Positions 46,931-58,541 of a stretch of 64,000 nucleotides of DNA are shown one piece after another. The notes beneath the pieces were generated by a model, which searched no databases, had not been told where the DNA came from, and saw only the letters and a list, made by a program, of their open reading frames with translations. How positions within the stretch are numbered: the first letter of the stretch is position 1; each line of letters opens with the position of its first letter. The translations under genes and the position numbers were made by a program. Source of the DNA: Heterodera schachtii (taxonomy: Eukaryota; Nematoda; Chromadorea; Rhabditida; Heteroderidae); assembly GCA_023374025.1 (NCBI GenBank), contig SIJG01000058.1, positions 800,903 through 864,902 on the forward strand, read 5' to 3'.

Positions 46931-48729
46931 GGGAAATGCGATTGACTATCTTTGCCTTTTGATCATGTGACTAATAATTGATTTTTTAGCATTTTTATAT
47001 ATATTTGATTTTAATTGGTATTTATTTTCATTAATTTCTTTTAATTTGTGTTAAAATAACCTTTTATGTACTAAGCCCAGAGCATAGTCTGGTTAAACGG
47101 TAACCAAGCAGCGCGTCAGTTGAAATTTTAAAAATAAATTAAATTTGTATTTTTTAATTAAATAAATATCATTAATATTAGGTAAATAATAAATTTTTAT
47201 TTTCAATGTGTTTCAACATTTTATTTTTCTTTATTTTTTTTGAAAGATGATCAAGGCATAGCTTTTTCTTAAATAAAAAATGATATTTTTATCTATAATC
47301 TTATGTTAATTATGTTTTAAATTATGATCATGCATTTTTAATTGTTTGATGGATTTGTTTTTTTAATAGTTTTTTGTCTTTTATTAATTGTTTCTATTTT
47401 TGTATTTTTTATAAACTTTTTAATTATAAGCAAGTTAAATATTTTTATTATTAGAAGATTCAGTTTTATATTAAACTTTTATTGCTTTTTTTACTTATTG
47501 TTGCTGAATTTAATTTTATGAAATTTAATTTATTATTTATTTAAAATTTCTAATTGATTTTTTTCAAAAACAATTTTCTCACGCATTTTAATCAAAATAA
47601 TAATTCTAAAAAAATTACCTGTTAATTATCCAAAACATTATAATTTTCGCGTTTATTAAAATTTGTTAGTATTTCTTGGCCATGGTGTTTGGCTCTCCAC
47701 AATAGCCTGTTTTTGTTGAAGATAAATATGAATGAATATGTTTTTGTCTATTTGTTAATTGAAATTTATTAATTTTAGTATATTTTAATTTTCATCATAA
47801 ATTTATTTAACATTGAATTATAAATATTTAAAAAAATTTTAGCCCTTTTTCACATTTTACGCTTTATAATTTTATAATTTTCATCCATTTCTTTTTAAAT
47901 GAGATTATTATCGGACCTTAGAATTTTATTTAACTTAATTTAATTTATTCTTTCTTAATGTGTTTTCATATAAATTTTATTCATCCTGAGCAGTATTTAA
48001 TTATTCGGTTTATTTTGTGCATCTCCCTTCTAGTCTCGTATAAGCGCCGATCGTTAATTTTCGTGATAAAAGTTTTAATTTATTCAAATAGAAAATACAT
48101 TAATGTTATTTAAAAAACATTATTACGTTAGACATAATTTTTAACGTCTAAAAATTTCTACTTTCGTGTTATCTATAAATTAATTTTTGTTTTTATATGA
48201 TAATAAATATTAAAGCATTTTATAAATTTTCCTTAGCAAGAGTGGCAGAGCAGTTTTGTCATCTCATAGGATATGTTACCATAATTTAAAATTTCTGTGC
48301 AATTAATGTTTTTGATTTTATATAAAATGTTAATTTATGTTTTAGCTCTCAATAAATACTGATATGCATTTCAATAGTTTTCACAAGTAAATTTGTATGC
48401 TAGCCGTCTTTCAGTTGGATTTAATAGGTAATAAAAAAAATTGTTAATCTATAATTTCATTATTTATCACTATTTTTTGTATATGTTTTTAAATATAATT
48501 CTTTTTAATCTTCTATATATGATGATTGGGTCAGTGTGTCTAGTCATTATTTTAGGATAATCTTTGTATTTTATTTTCATAAATTTTTCAATATGTAAAT
48601 TTCATTTTTATTATTAAATAAAATTAAATAAAATAGCTTTTTATGTATTCTTCTTAGGAATACCATTAAAATTGAATAAATAAATAGCAATCTTCGAAAA
48701 ATTTCTTGTATTAAATCGCTCTTTTTAAA
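46931..48729. other. T-rich DNA with small exon-like patches
   Basis: At 47078-47110 SPEHSLVKR is followed by a GTAACC donor-like site. At 48233-48289 (after CCTTAG) a frame reads LARVAEQFCHLIGYVTII. At 48393-48427 LYASRLSVGFN is followed by GTAATA. These three have plausible splice context but are 10-20 codons each. The rest is T-rich filler. Confidence 0.28.
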
Positions 48730-48846
48730 ATGAATAAATTTATTCTATTTTTTGTTTCATTTTTGGTTATTCGTTCTTTTACGAAGAGATTAAATTTTGA
48801 ACAACTTGGCGACCAATATCTCCTAGTTTGCTCGTCTTTCCGTTAA
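48730..48846 (+). CDS. Small ATG ORF with hydrophobic N terminus
   Basis: A 38-codon ORF from ATG to TAA: MNKFILFFVSFLVIRSFTKR then LNFEQLGDQYLLVCSSFR. It has a Lys-containing start and a hydrophobic core like a signal peptide or anchor. The C-terminal half is paralogous, in frame, to LNFQLLEDQCRLVSSSS at 60078-60338 (K-L-N-F-x-x-L-x-D-Q-x-x-L-V pattern). It could be a short secreted peptide, or an exon of a larger membrane protein. Confidence 0.32.
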   Translation: MNKFILFFVSFLVIRSFTKRLNFEQLGDQYLLVCSSFR

Positions 48847-49061
48847 ATATACTATATATATAATTTGTTTACTTTTATTACTTTTTATTTATTCTAAAAA
48901 CTTGTATTAATTTGTGACATTTATCTTGTCAAATATAATTACATTAATTTTAGGTTTTTAGTTTCGCATAAATTTCTCTTTTTTCAATTCCCTCGCAGAC
49001 TGGTGGTATATTTATTACTTTTCTACACTTATAATAATTATTAATTTAAATTTTCTTGTAG

Positions 49062-49120
49062 CCTGGAAGCTTTTTCTAATTTTTGCAGCCATGCTTTTGG
49101 TATATTTTATAAAAAATTAA
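49062..49120 (+). CDS. Candidate exon, single helix
   Basis: After a TTCTTGTAG acceptor, a frame reads WKLFLIFAAMLLVYFIKN and stops. It has good hydrophobic helix character. A GTATAT after the first 13 residues could be a donor. Upstream, CCCTCGCAG at 49001-49009 is another acceptor-like site (the following frame is unclear). Confidence 0.28.
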
Positions 49121-50149
49121 TTTAAATTAAGAATATTTTGGCAGGCATTTTGAGTACAATTTATTCAACTTAATTAAATATTTTTTTTATTGTTTTCAAC
49201 AAAAATTTTATCTTACAAGATAAAGAATTTTAGAATATAAAAAGATTAAATTGCATCGTTTGTTTAAATGAACTCATTTATTGTTTGATTCATAAGATAT
49301 TTTTGTTATCTGAAAAATTTTTTATCTAATCGGTAACTTTAAAATCGGGATCAAGTTTAATAATGTCCAAATACATGAATCTAAAGTCCACATTTTCTAG
49401 ATGTGGTATTTAGATAATGTAAGTTTTATTTATTTATAAATGAGTATTTTTTAATTAAATTTTTCTTTGTTTTAATCATACATGCTCATTTATATTATTT
49501 CATATTTGCATTTTTCGAACATTGCATCCAGAGGATCAATGAAATGTCCCAGCTGTTCTTTAATTAGATCATTGGAGTTTTTGGATTATTTTTTTTTGTT
49601 CTAAATATAATTAATAATTTTTGATTTTCTTAATTTTCAGCCATTTCCTGCGCTATTTCTCAAATTAGGTTGCTTCCATAATTTTAAAGGAATATTTTTA
49701 TTTATTTTTAGATTTTCATAAAATATAAATGTAATGAAAATTGTTATATCATATTACGTAAATAATATTTCACGTGCTATATTGCACATTCGGTGCAAAA
49801 CTAGCATAAGATTTTCTCTTAACTTTTACATCTTGTCATCTACATCCTTTTATTTGACTTCCTCAGGGTTTATTAGTTAAGGTTTTTTAAGCACCTGTTG
49901 TCAAAGCAGTGATTAATTTATTATATAAATGTGACTATTTTATTGTTATTTTCTTCAATGAAATTTTAAATGAATGGGAAGGGGAATTCTTATGTTTTCA
50001 AATAAATTTTTAGTGGCACTTTTTTTAATAATCTTAACTTTTATAACAAGTTCTCATTTACTTCATTTTGGTATTTGGAAATTATAATTAAATTTAATAG
50101 TAGCAAAAATATTAATTATCTCATTTTAATTTTGATATACTACAAAGAA
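49121..50149. other. T-rich DNA with two small patches
   Basis: 49514-49567 reads FEHCIQRINEMSQLFFN and is GC-richer than its flanks. 49640-49690 (after TTTCAG) reads FQPFPALFLKLGCF and pairs in frame with FQQFPALNVK at 62378-62410. No other signal. Confidence 0.3.
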
Positions 50150-50960
50150 AACTGTCCGAGCTCCTATGTGTGCGGGTGTGGGCGCGGTGGAGTCCGACAA
50201 TGCCTGCACTTGGGTGCAGGACTTTCGACAAGTTGGGGGGAGAGCACAAAGGGGCTGGGGCGATCGAGACGGGACTACGGTCGGAATGGGCCGCAAAAAA
50301 GCACAGAAAATTACCACCAAATTTTATCTCAAACTTGGGTAATTAAACCAATGAAATTGGTGAGCAATGGGGGAGGACAATTGAGGGGGACAAAATCGGC
50401 CAAATGGGCCACAAGGTGAAAAAGGTGAACAATTTGGCCCTATTAGCCCATCACAAAAAGATCGCATTGAAATTGGTCAAAATGGGGGAAATTGGGAGAG
50501 CAAGGAGTTGGAGCAGTACAACAACGGAAATGTGTGAGGGGGCTCAATCAATGCATGGAATGGCTTGGGGGGCGCCGTGATGGTGATTGATTGGGGAGCG
50601 GGGCGCTTGTGAGACAATTGTGGGGGGCGAGAGGAAGAGAGAGAGAGAGGGGAGGTGAAGCAGCACTTTGGTGTGCTGCTGATGATTGGTGTGTTGATGA
50701 AGTGCTGGTGTTGAGCACTTATTTATATTGGCCAAAAAATGGGGAGAGAATGGGCGAGTTGAAGCTGATAAGGCGGGAGGAACGGAAAATTGCTGGGAGA
50801 GTGACAGCCGATGATAAGGATTGGGGGAGGAATGTCCCTCAATCGAACATTGGCCCCAAATTTGAAAATTGTTTAAATTTGGTTTTTGGTTTTTGGGGCC
50901 AATTCAATTTTGCACAATTTGTGCACAATTGCAAAATCAAATTATTTGATTTTCGCTAAG
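50150..50960. other. GC/G-rich island containing an SL1 match
   Basis: About 800 bp near 50% GC, strongly G-over-C on the plus strand, with repeated AATTGG, AATGGGG and AAATGGGCC motifs, a short GA run (50635-50655) and a hairpin whose arms are TTGGCCCCAAA (50850-50860) and its complement (50892-50902). Long frames are open on both strands (for example 50075-50419 and 50591-50959 plus), a consequence of raised GC; none looks like a known protein. Possible roles: promoter-type DNA, a decayed small-RNA locus, or a repeat. Confidence 0.5.
50328..50349 (-). ncRNA. Exact SL1 spliced-leader sequence (relic)
   Basis: The minus strand carries the full 22-nt nematode SL1 leader, beginning GGTTTAATTACC and ending AAGTTTGAG. 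In a working SL1 RNA gene the leader is followed by GU; here it is followed by AT (ATAAAATTTGGTGG). A weak Sm-like AATTTTCTG lies about 15 nt downstream, too close for a normal SL RNA. So this is probably an SL RNA pseudogene, or the 5' end of a retrocopied trans-spliced mRNA. The identity of the leader itself is near certain. Confidence 0.8.
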
Positions 50961-51250
50961 GGCAATCGCGACAAAACAGAATATTTGGTTTATTTTTTAT
51001 CTGCAGATCACTTTATTCTATATTCGTTTGAGAATTTCTGTTCATGTAAAGACAAAAAACTTCAATTAAGATGCAAAATAGAAAAATGAAATGAATTGGG
51101 AGGGATTTTGAAGGACATCCATTGGATGGGGCAATAAATGCCCAATGGTGTACTGAAGTCAAAGCGAATAGTGCCCTGAGCAGCGTCGTTTTATCTTCAT
51201 TTTAAGAGTGTAGTAAGAGAGATACCCAGTAAAGATTAGAGAGCGAGAGA
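50961..51250. other. Mixed DNA beside the foldback
   Basis: Moderately GC-rich DNA with AGAGAGCGAGAGAGAATGG just before the foldback insertion. No gene seen. The sequence continues after the element at 51967, as expected for an insertion. Confidence 0.5.
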
Positions 51251-51974
51251 GAATGGACGGTGCTATGTCATTATAAAAAAGCCATCAAAAAGGGCGGTAT
51301 AAAAAAACCATCAAATGAAAATTTTGAACAAAAAACTCTGTAACTTTTGTCAAAGTCTACCAAATTATACATTCTTAATATCATTCGATAGCCCTAACAT
51401 TTGTCTATTAGCTCACTTAAATTCAAAACATCCATGTGGCCAGGTTTTCGAATATTTTTGGCCATAACTTTTTTGAAACCTAACGAAATTTTTTGAAATT
51501 TTGCAGGCTAATAGAGGAAACCTATAATAGAAAGAAAATAAAAAACAAATAATTTCTAACAGAAATTTTTAATTAAAAATAAAATTATTTTGATCATCAA
51601 AAATTCTGATCAAAACATTCTTAGAACGAAAAAATAAAGTGAACTTGATATCCTTCGCTAGCCCTAGGTGTCCTCTATTAGCCTGCAAAATTTCAAAAAA
51701 TTTCGTTAGGTTTTAAAAAAGTTATGGCCAAAAATATTCGAAAACCTGGCCACATGGGTACTTATGGCCATAACTTTGCTCCCCCTTGGCCAAATGTTTT
51801 GATTTTAATTGAGCTAATAGAGAAATGTTAGGGCTATCGAATGATATCAAGAATGTATAATTTGGTAGACTTTGACAAAAGTTACAGAGTTTTTTGTTCA
51901 AAATTTTCATTTGATGGTTTTTTTATAACGCCCTTTTGATGGCTTTTTTTATAACGGCTCAGCACCGAATGGAC
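51251..51974. mobile_element. 708-bp foldback element with 8-bp TSD
   Basis: Perfect 8-bp direct repeats GAATGGAC (51251-51258, 51967-51974) flank a 708-bp inverted-repeat element (51259-51966) starting GGTGCT and ending AGCACC. The left arm runs to about 51521 and the right arm starts at about 51671, with an AT-rich centre. The right arm holds about 32 bp (around GGCCATAACTTTGCTCCCCC) that are missing from the left arm. There is no transposase. The 8-bp duplication suggests hAT-like mobilisation, though GGTGCT is not a typical hAT end. Minus frames inside are arm artefacts. Confidence 0.9.
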
Positions 51975-54900
51975 AGCGATAGAAAGAAAAGAGAGAGTGA
52001 GTGAGAGGGAGGGGTGGGGGGGGGGGGGGGCAATAGAAAAAGAGGCAGAGAAACACGCAGGGAAACAGAGATACAAAGAGTGAAACTTTGGCCAATCGGA
52101 TGATATGTTGAACAATAGAATTGTTGATGCATTTATTTGTTAAAAAGAAAAATTTTGTATTTAAAATTATTTATTTAAAATTAACTTTATTTTTCTTGTT
52201 TTATTTTTACAAGAAATTATACTAATTAAAAAATTTATTTTGTTTTGCTCCTTGAATTTTCTTTATGTTTTTTAAATGAATTATATACATTCATTTGAAC
52301 ATTTAATACATAAATTTATAAATTTCAATGAATATTATATCACATTTTTCTCGTGTTGTTGACATATTCTTTTAGCTTTGTAATTCATCAAGACATTTAA
52401 CTTTTTTTAAACCATTTAAAAATATTAATTTAAAATTAATTTTCTATAAAATATTTGTTATAAGTAATTTGATATATTTTTTTGTTATTAATGTTATTTA
52501 AAATGAGTTTATTTCTTTTTGAATTAATTAATTGACAAATAAATGCTAAATATTGGTTGTTGGTTTTTAATTGAATATTATTTCTAACTAATAAATTATT
52601 GCTTTTTTTATTGTTTAACTTGATACCTTTTAATAAATTATTTTAGTTTTTTCTTTTCATCTTGACCATTTCTCCAATCAGCTTCTGAAAAACTCCCAAA
52701 AACTTCAATTCTTAGTTTAATTAAAAATTAAATAAATTTTCAAAATTTATTTTGATTAATAATTTTTTCCTGGCAAACTCATGAATTGTATATTCTTTAT
52801 AAAATATGTTTTAAATTCTCGTTATATTCTCGGAGTTATTCGAAGGTGTTCATTTTGTTCTTTTCTCAAAAGAAAGTTTTTAGCGTCATATTTTTTTTGC
52901 AATATTTAATAAAATGCTTTATTATATGTAAATTTTAAATGAAAAAAATATTATTTTTTATGTTATTTAATTTTTTAAGTTCAATAAAGTTGAATAGATG
53001 CTATTCACATTAATTTATAAAATTTTCTGGTCGAAATATTTTCATTTTCTTTTGTTGAATAATGTATTTTGTTATTTTAATATAAAAAAATTGTATGCAA
53101 AAATAGTGGAAAAATTTTGGCTTTGGTTTTGCTAAATTTAATTTATGAATTAAAAAAATCAATTTTTACATTATAAATATTCTCTCATTATTGTTTTTCA
53201 AGCTGTGCGATCGAAGGCTCTTATGGCGATGACGAAATATTTTAAGATGGTGCAAATTATTTTGATTTATACTTTCAGTTTACTATTCTATTCCGCTTTT
53301 CTTAATCTATACAAATTTAAATTAATTTTTACATTATGAATATTTTTCCATTAATATTTTGAATTTTTTTTAAATTTTTTTTTATTAAATATTGTTTTAT
53401 TCATATTCATTAAAATATTTGCTTTCAGTCCACCTGTGCTGGGGAAGGAATCTATGTTTTTATTTTCTCTTTAAAAGATTTTCTTGGATTATCGCGATTC
53501 ATTCTAGAATTATGCGAAGGCTGAATTATTAAATGAATTAGACACTGAATGCTTGTGCCAAGAGTAAATTTTTGTTTGAAGATATTCTTTTTACAATTTT
53601 ATAAATTTTTTAAATTTAATTTAAATTGTCAACATTTAAATACATAAAATGCCACATGTTTGTATATATTTTTTATAAGTCGATGAAATTTTATTAATTT
53701 ATAAAAATAATTTTTACATTTTAAATATTATCTCTTTAATATTTTTATGTGCATATGCATAAATTTAAAACAGTTTTTACCTTATAAAAATTTTTCTTAT
53801 TAATGTTTTAGAACTTATTTTTTAAACACATTTCAATTATTACATATATATTTTATTAACTAAAAACTACAACAATCTCGCGGACTAATACTCTTGGGAT
53901 TGGTCAATATTGAAAAAAGGAAAAAGAAAATTTTGATGGTGTGGGTGGGGAATTTCTTTGCATTTTTATTTTTATTGGTTTTTTGACTAATTTTTTTGTC
54001 TTTTATGAATTTTTCTGATTTCGATCAATTTTATGGATTTCGTAAAAATATTCATTACATGCTCTTAAGTACATCGTTCTCATTGTCGGGACGTATCTCG
54101 ATTTTATATAAAACATTAAATTATTTATATTAAAAGATAATTTTGTAAAGATTTGATTTCTTTTTTACTATGGGTTTGAATATCTTTCTGCATGAAAAAT
54201 TAAAATATATAAATTATATATATTGAATTTTTTTAAATTATACCTTTTATAAAAAAATTTATGTCCGATAATTAAGTTAAATAACCTCTATATTCTTTTT
54301 TTTATTTTCAAATTTAAAGCGACTGATTGATTTTTTGTTTTTATCAATTGCAATATGTATTTATTAATACTGTTTCAAAAGAAATTAATTTATTCTTTGT
54401 TCTCAAGTCGTAAACTTGGGCGATAAAAGCTTCTTTCATCAGCTTTAATTTCATTTAATAATTTTTAAACCAAATCTAATAATTTTTATGATGAATTAAG
54501 AAAATTTTAATTATTTCATTTTTAATTAAGTTTTAGTTATTTAAAAATATAATTATTTCTCCTATTTCTTGCACTCTGAGGAACGAATTGTTATAATTAC
54601 GCCATTTAAATTAACTTAATGAATAATCTTCTTTGGCATAGTTTTTTTTATTTATATATGAAGGTTTTGCCCTGTTGAAGTCGGCTTGTTTCGATTATTC
54701 GAGTTGGTATAAATTATTTAATTATGTTGAACTAAATCACTTTTTTGCTCCGTATTTCTTGTACACTGAAGTATGAAATAATGGACCTTTCTATGCTGTT
54801 AACTTAATGTATCAGCTTCTTTTGTATAATTTTTCATTTAATTTTTGTATTATTAATTATTGCTTAAATTCTTCTCTCCTTTATTTTCCTTTTCGAGATT

Positions 54901-55735
54901 TTTTTGAATATTTTATTTGCTATACTGTATAATTTTCTGGTGGTGATCACAGTGATCTTTCATAAAAAAAATGATTCATTTAAATTCTTTCTGCAAAAAT
55001 TCATTTCTTTGGTTCATCTTAAGAATAGAAAATTTCTTAAGGTTTGCTAATCACTTTTTATATATTTTTTTATTTTTCGTATATTTTGTCATTTATTTAC
55101 TTTTTAAAAATTTTTATTTTTAAAGTTTAAGTTATTTATATTGAAAGGTACTTTTTAATAAGAGAATCGTGATGAATTTTTTTTCTCGATGAACTGCTTT
55201 GTTTCTTTGAAAGTTCTATGTCAATTATTTTATCGAACATTTAGTTAATATTTATCGACATACATAATAATTTATTTTTAATTTCTTTAAACATAGAATT
55301 TATTTTAAATTTAAATATCTTTAATAAGTGGATTAGAACTAATGTTCATTAACGAGTGCTTTTGAAGACTGCTTTAATCTATTTGTTTTCTTATTTCGTA
55401 TTTGGATAATAACTTTATAAAAATACTATTTTTATTATATAAATTAATATTCTTTTGTATTATTCATTTTGGTGTTAATTATTTTTAATAAAGTTTGCGT
55501 TAACCATTCTCGGCTTATATGTCTTTGTTTTTGGAGCTCTTTTGTAATATCTTCATTAATTTTTTTATTTCTATGAAAATATTTTCATACATTTTTAAAT
55601 TTCTGTCGAAAGAGGAATTAATATCGATTTTATACTAAAAAAAATTCAGATTTTTATTTTCTTTTACCATTCGTAGTATTTTATAATATTTTTTTAAACA
55701 TTCGCTAGATTTTATTATATTCGCGGCCTCAGGCG
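51975..55735. other. G-run, then T-rich DNA with weak patches
   Basis: 51985-52090 is purine-rich, with 15 consecutive G at 52016-52030. 52130-55735 is T-rich. Weak exon-like patches are at 53429-53470 (LSVHLCWGRNLC after CTTTCAG), 54060-54105 (MLLSTSFSLSGRISIL) and 54659-54712 (EGFALLKSACFDYSSWYK). TATTTCTTGCAC-type cores recur at 54567, 54755 and 59108. Confidence 0.4.
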
Positions 55736-56505
55736 GGCGCTTTGCACAGTGATTAGAAGAGGTACAACAGTGATCAGAAGAGATACAACAGTGATTAGAA
55801 GAGGTACAAAGTGATTAAAAGATGTACAAAAGTGATCAAAGAGGTACAACAGTGATTTGAAGAGGTACAAAAGTGATTAGAAGAGGTACAAATCTGATTA
55901 AAAGAGGTACAAAAGTGATTAAAAGAGCTACAACAGAGATTATAAGAGGTACAAGAATGATTAAAAGAGGTACAAATTTGATAAAAGAGGTACAAAAGTG
56001 ATTTGAAGAGGTACAATAGTGATTTGAAGAGGTACAATAGTGATTTGAAGAGGTACAACAATGGTTAGATGAGGCACAAAAGTGAGAGGTACAACAGTGA
56101 TTAGAGAGGTACAAAGGTGATTAGAAGAGGTACAACCACGGGAGGAAGAGGTACAACATGGTTAGATGAGGCACAAAAGTGAAAGGTACAACAGTGATTA
56201 GAGAGGTACAAAGGTGATTAGAAGAGGTACAGCAGTGATAAGAAGAGGTACAAAAGTGATTAAAAGATGTACAAAAGTGATCAGAAGAGGTACAACAGTG
56301 ATTTGAAGAGGTACAACTGTGATTTGAAGAGGTACAAAAGTGATTTGAAGAGGTACAACAGTGATTTGAAGAGGTACAAAAGTGATTAGAAGAGGTACAA
56401 CAATGGTTAGATGAGGCACAAAAGTGAGAGGTACAACAGTGATTAGAGAGGTACAAAGGTGATTAGAAGAGGTACAACCACGGGAGGAAGAGGTACAACA
56501 TGGTT
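55736..56505. repeat. 21-bp minisatellite with higher-order duplication
   Basis: About 35 units of roughly GTGATTAGAAGAGGTACAACA. A complex block of about 105 bp (with GATGAGGCACAAAAGTG and CCACGGGAGGAAG) occurs at 56048-56150 and is repeated almost exactly at 56398-56503; part of it recurs at 56150-56225. The 21-bp period keeps minus-strand frames open (SNHCCTS-type heptads), which explains the long frames here. I do not call a gene. Confidence 0.95.
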
Positions 56506-57180
56506 TAAAATTAAATAAATAAGGAATTGTTTTTAAAATAGATAAAAAACCGATGCATTATATTTTTCATTTTTTATAATAAAATACATTTTTTATTAAT
56601 CAAAAACAAATTATGAAATGTATAATAATTGAATATTTATTTAAATGAAAAATTTTTTGACCAATTCTATTTTAAAAATAGCTGAAATTCTTAAATTAAA
56701 AAAAATAATTAATTTAAATGAAAATCATAATTCATCAAAAAATAATTAATTAAATTTAAAAAATTTATTAATTATTAATAAAACACAAACTTTTAAATTT
56801 ATTAAAGTAATGAAAATTAACTCAAAAATAATAGAAAAATAATGTGCACCGTCCGGATCCGACCTACCGATCAGAAGAGGTAGAATAGCGATTAGAAGAG
56901 GTACAACAGTGATTATAAGATTTGATGTGCATGATTAATGAATATTTTTTGAAATTGGAATGAAATTATTTGTTATAAAATTCTAATTTAAAAAGAAATG
57001 AATTCTTTAATTTAAAACAAATAAATGATTCAATTTTAAATGTAAAACATTTATTCATCAAAAAAAAATTTTAAATGTAAAAAATTAATTATTATTAATT
57101 AATAAAAAAAAATTAAATTAATAAAAACATAGAAAACAACGCAAAATAAATAGAAAAATAATATACACCGCCCGGCTTCG
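56506..57180. other. A-rich DNA with a stray satellite unit
   Basis: Unlike the rest of the right half this stretch is A-rich. 56866-56918 contains about two units of the minisatellite, separated from the main array by about 360 bp. It is preceded by CACCGTCCGGATCCGACC, which is paralleled by CACCGCCCGGCTTCGAACC at 57165-57183. Confidence 0.6.
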
Positions 57181-57242
57181 AACCTGCCCCCCCCCCCCAA
57201 AATGATGCCTCAGAATCCCCAATCACACGGGGATTCTGAGGC
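57165..57242. other. tRNA-B-box-like motif, C12 run and perfect hairpin
   Basis: The minus strand at 57174-57184 reads GGTTCGAAGCC, matching the pol III B-box consensus (GGTTCGANNCC) of a tRNA T-arm. The T-stem pairs poorly and no A-box or acceptor stem is seen, so a tRNA-derived fragment (SINE-like) is more likely than a gene. Next come 12 consecutive C (57187-57198), then a perfect 14-bp hairpin: GCCTCAGAATCCCC (57207-57220), 8-nt loop, complement at 57229-57242. Confidence 0.55.
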
Positions 57243-58540
57243 CTTGACGATGTCCAAACTAAAATCTGATTACCTATTCGTGATCAGCGTCATAAAATGG
57301 CCCTAAAGACATGTTTTTTGAAGATTTTAGATAAAAAAAATTTTTCACTCAAAAATCCTGGTCACCCCCCTTTGGTCCCGAATCCCAAAATTACTTTTAT
57401 TTTATAACATTTTTCAAAAAAGTGATAAAAATCTAAACTAAATTTTATCTTATAGAGCAAAAAATTGCGGATTTTTGTAGTATTTTAATTTTCCAGAATG
57501 ACTTTTCAGAACTTTTATTAAAGTTTATGGAATTCATTTATTTTTATCTTGTAAGTTTTTAATTGCATTTGGTAGAATATATAAATTTTCATATGTATGA
57601 ATTTTTGTTAATAATTATAATTCATTTAAACTTTTTTGAATAAAAATATTAAAAATTTATTTTTTCTGTTATCTGTTCAATTTTTTGTCATTACATTTTC
57701 ATTATCTAAGTTGGCCACATTTGTTTTTTAAATTAATAAATATGAATATAAGGTAACTCAACCAAATTCGACGATTTGTAAAAACTTATTTGCGAACTTC
57801 TTGTAATGGTGTTGTCACTCGGGATATATAAATTGTATTCTTATAAATTATTTATCTTTGCAAGAGTTTAATTTTTTTACTTTTTTCATTATTATTTTTA
57901 TTTATTATTGATAAATTGTCTTACATATTTAGTTTAATTTTTGTAAAATTTTCTTATTGTTTGATTTTGAAATAATTTCATCCGACAGAAACAATATGAA
58001 TGTTCATTTTTTTAAATTTAGGAACGGAAAATGGAAAATGGACTTTTTGTTATGTGCAAAAAAATAAATGAATGCTATGTAGTGGCCATTGGGAGAAGAA
58101 CCTTGTGCAATTGGATGGAGAACAGTGGAAATGAAAAATGACGCCGCGTCCTTTATGTTGATTAAAAACAGGGGAGCAGTGGGAGAGAGGAGAGAGAAGG
58201 AGGTGCGGGAGAGAGAGAGAGAGAAAGGAACGAAAAGTGGGGGAAGGAGTAATTGGTAAATAATATTACTTTTAAAATAAGTTGAGATTTTATTAACTTT
58301 AGTTAGTTAGAACTTTTAATTAAAAAAATTGATGAAAATTTTCTTATAAAAACTCGCGCCGCGGAAAATTTTTTTTATTGATTTCTTCCTTCGAATAAAA
58401 AAAATTTGATTTTTGATTTTTGAACATATATTAAAAAATTTTAGTTGACCCGAATCCCGACATTTTTTTCGTCCCGAATCCCGACCCGATGTTTTTTCGG
58501 CCGACCCGACCCGATATTTTTCTCGTCCCGGAACAACCCT
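57243..58540. other. T-rich then purine-rich DNA ending in a hAT-like terminus
   Basis: 57990-58250 is purine-rich with a GA run (58195-58225). 58445-58541 is a CCCGAC/CCCGAT-type repeat whose right edge (CAGGG on the minus strand, ending 58541) looks like a hAT terminus. The other end was not found. The minus frame 58316-58567 lies mostly in this repeat. Confidence 0.5.
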
Positions 58541-58541
58541 G

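Noticed and set aside
50075..50959. Plus-strand ORFs of 114 and 122 codons in the GC island
   Set aside because: Raised GC reduces stops on both strands; peptides are Gly/Arg/Trp-rich without domains, and antisense frames are equally open.
55795..56456. Long minus-strand ORFs (88-111 codons) of Ser/Asn/His/Cys or Leu-rich heptads
   Set aside because: They are created by the 21-bp minisatellite, whose period is a multiple of three; all alternative frames are also open.
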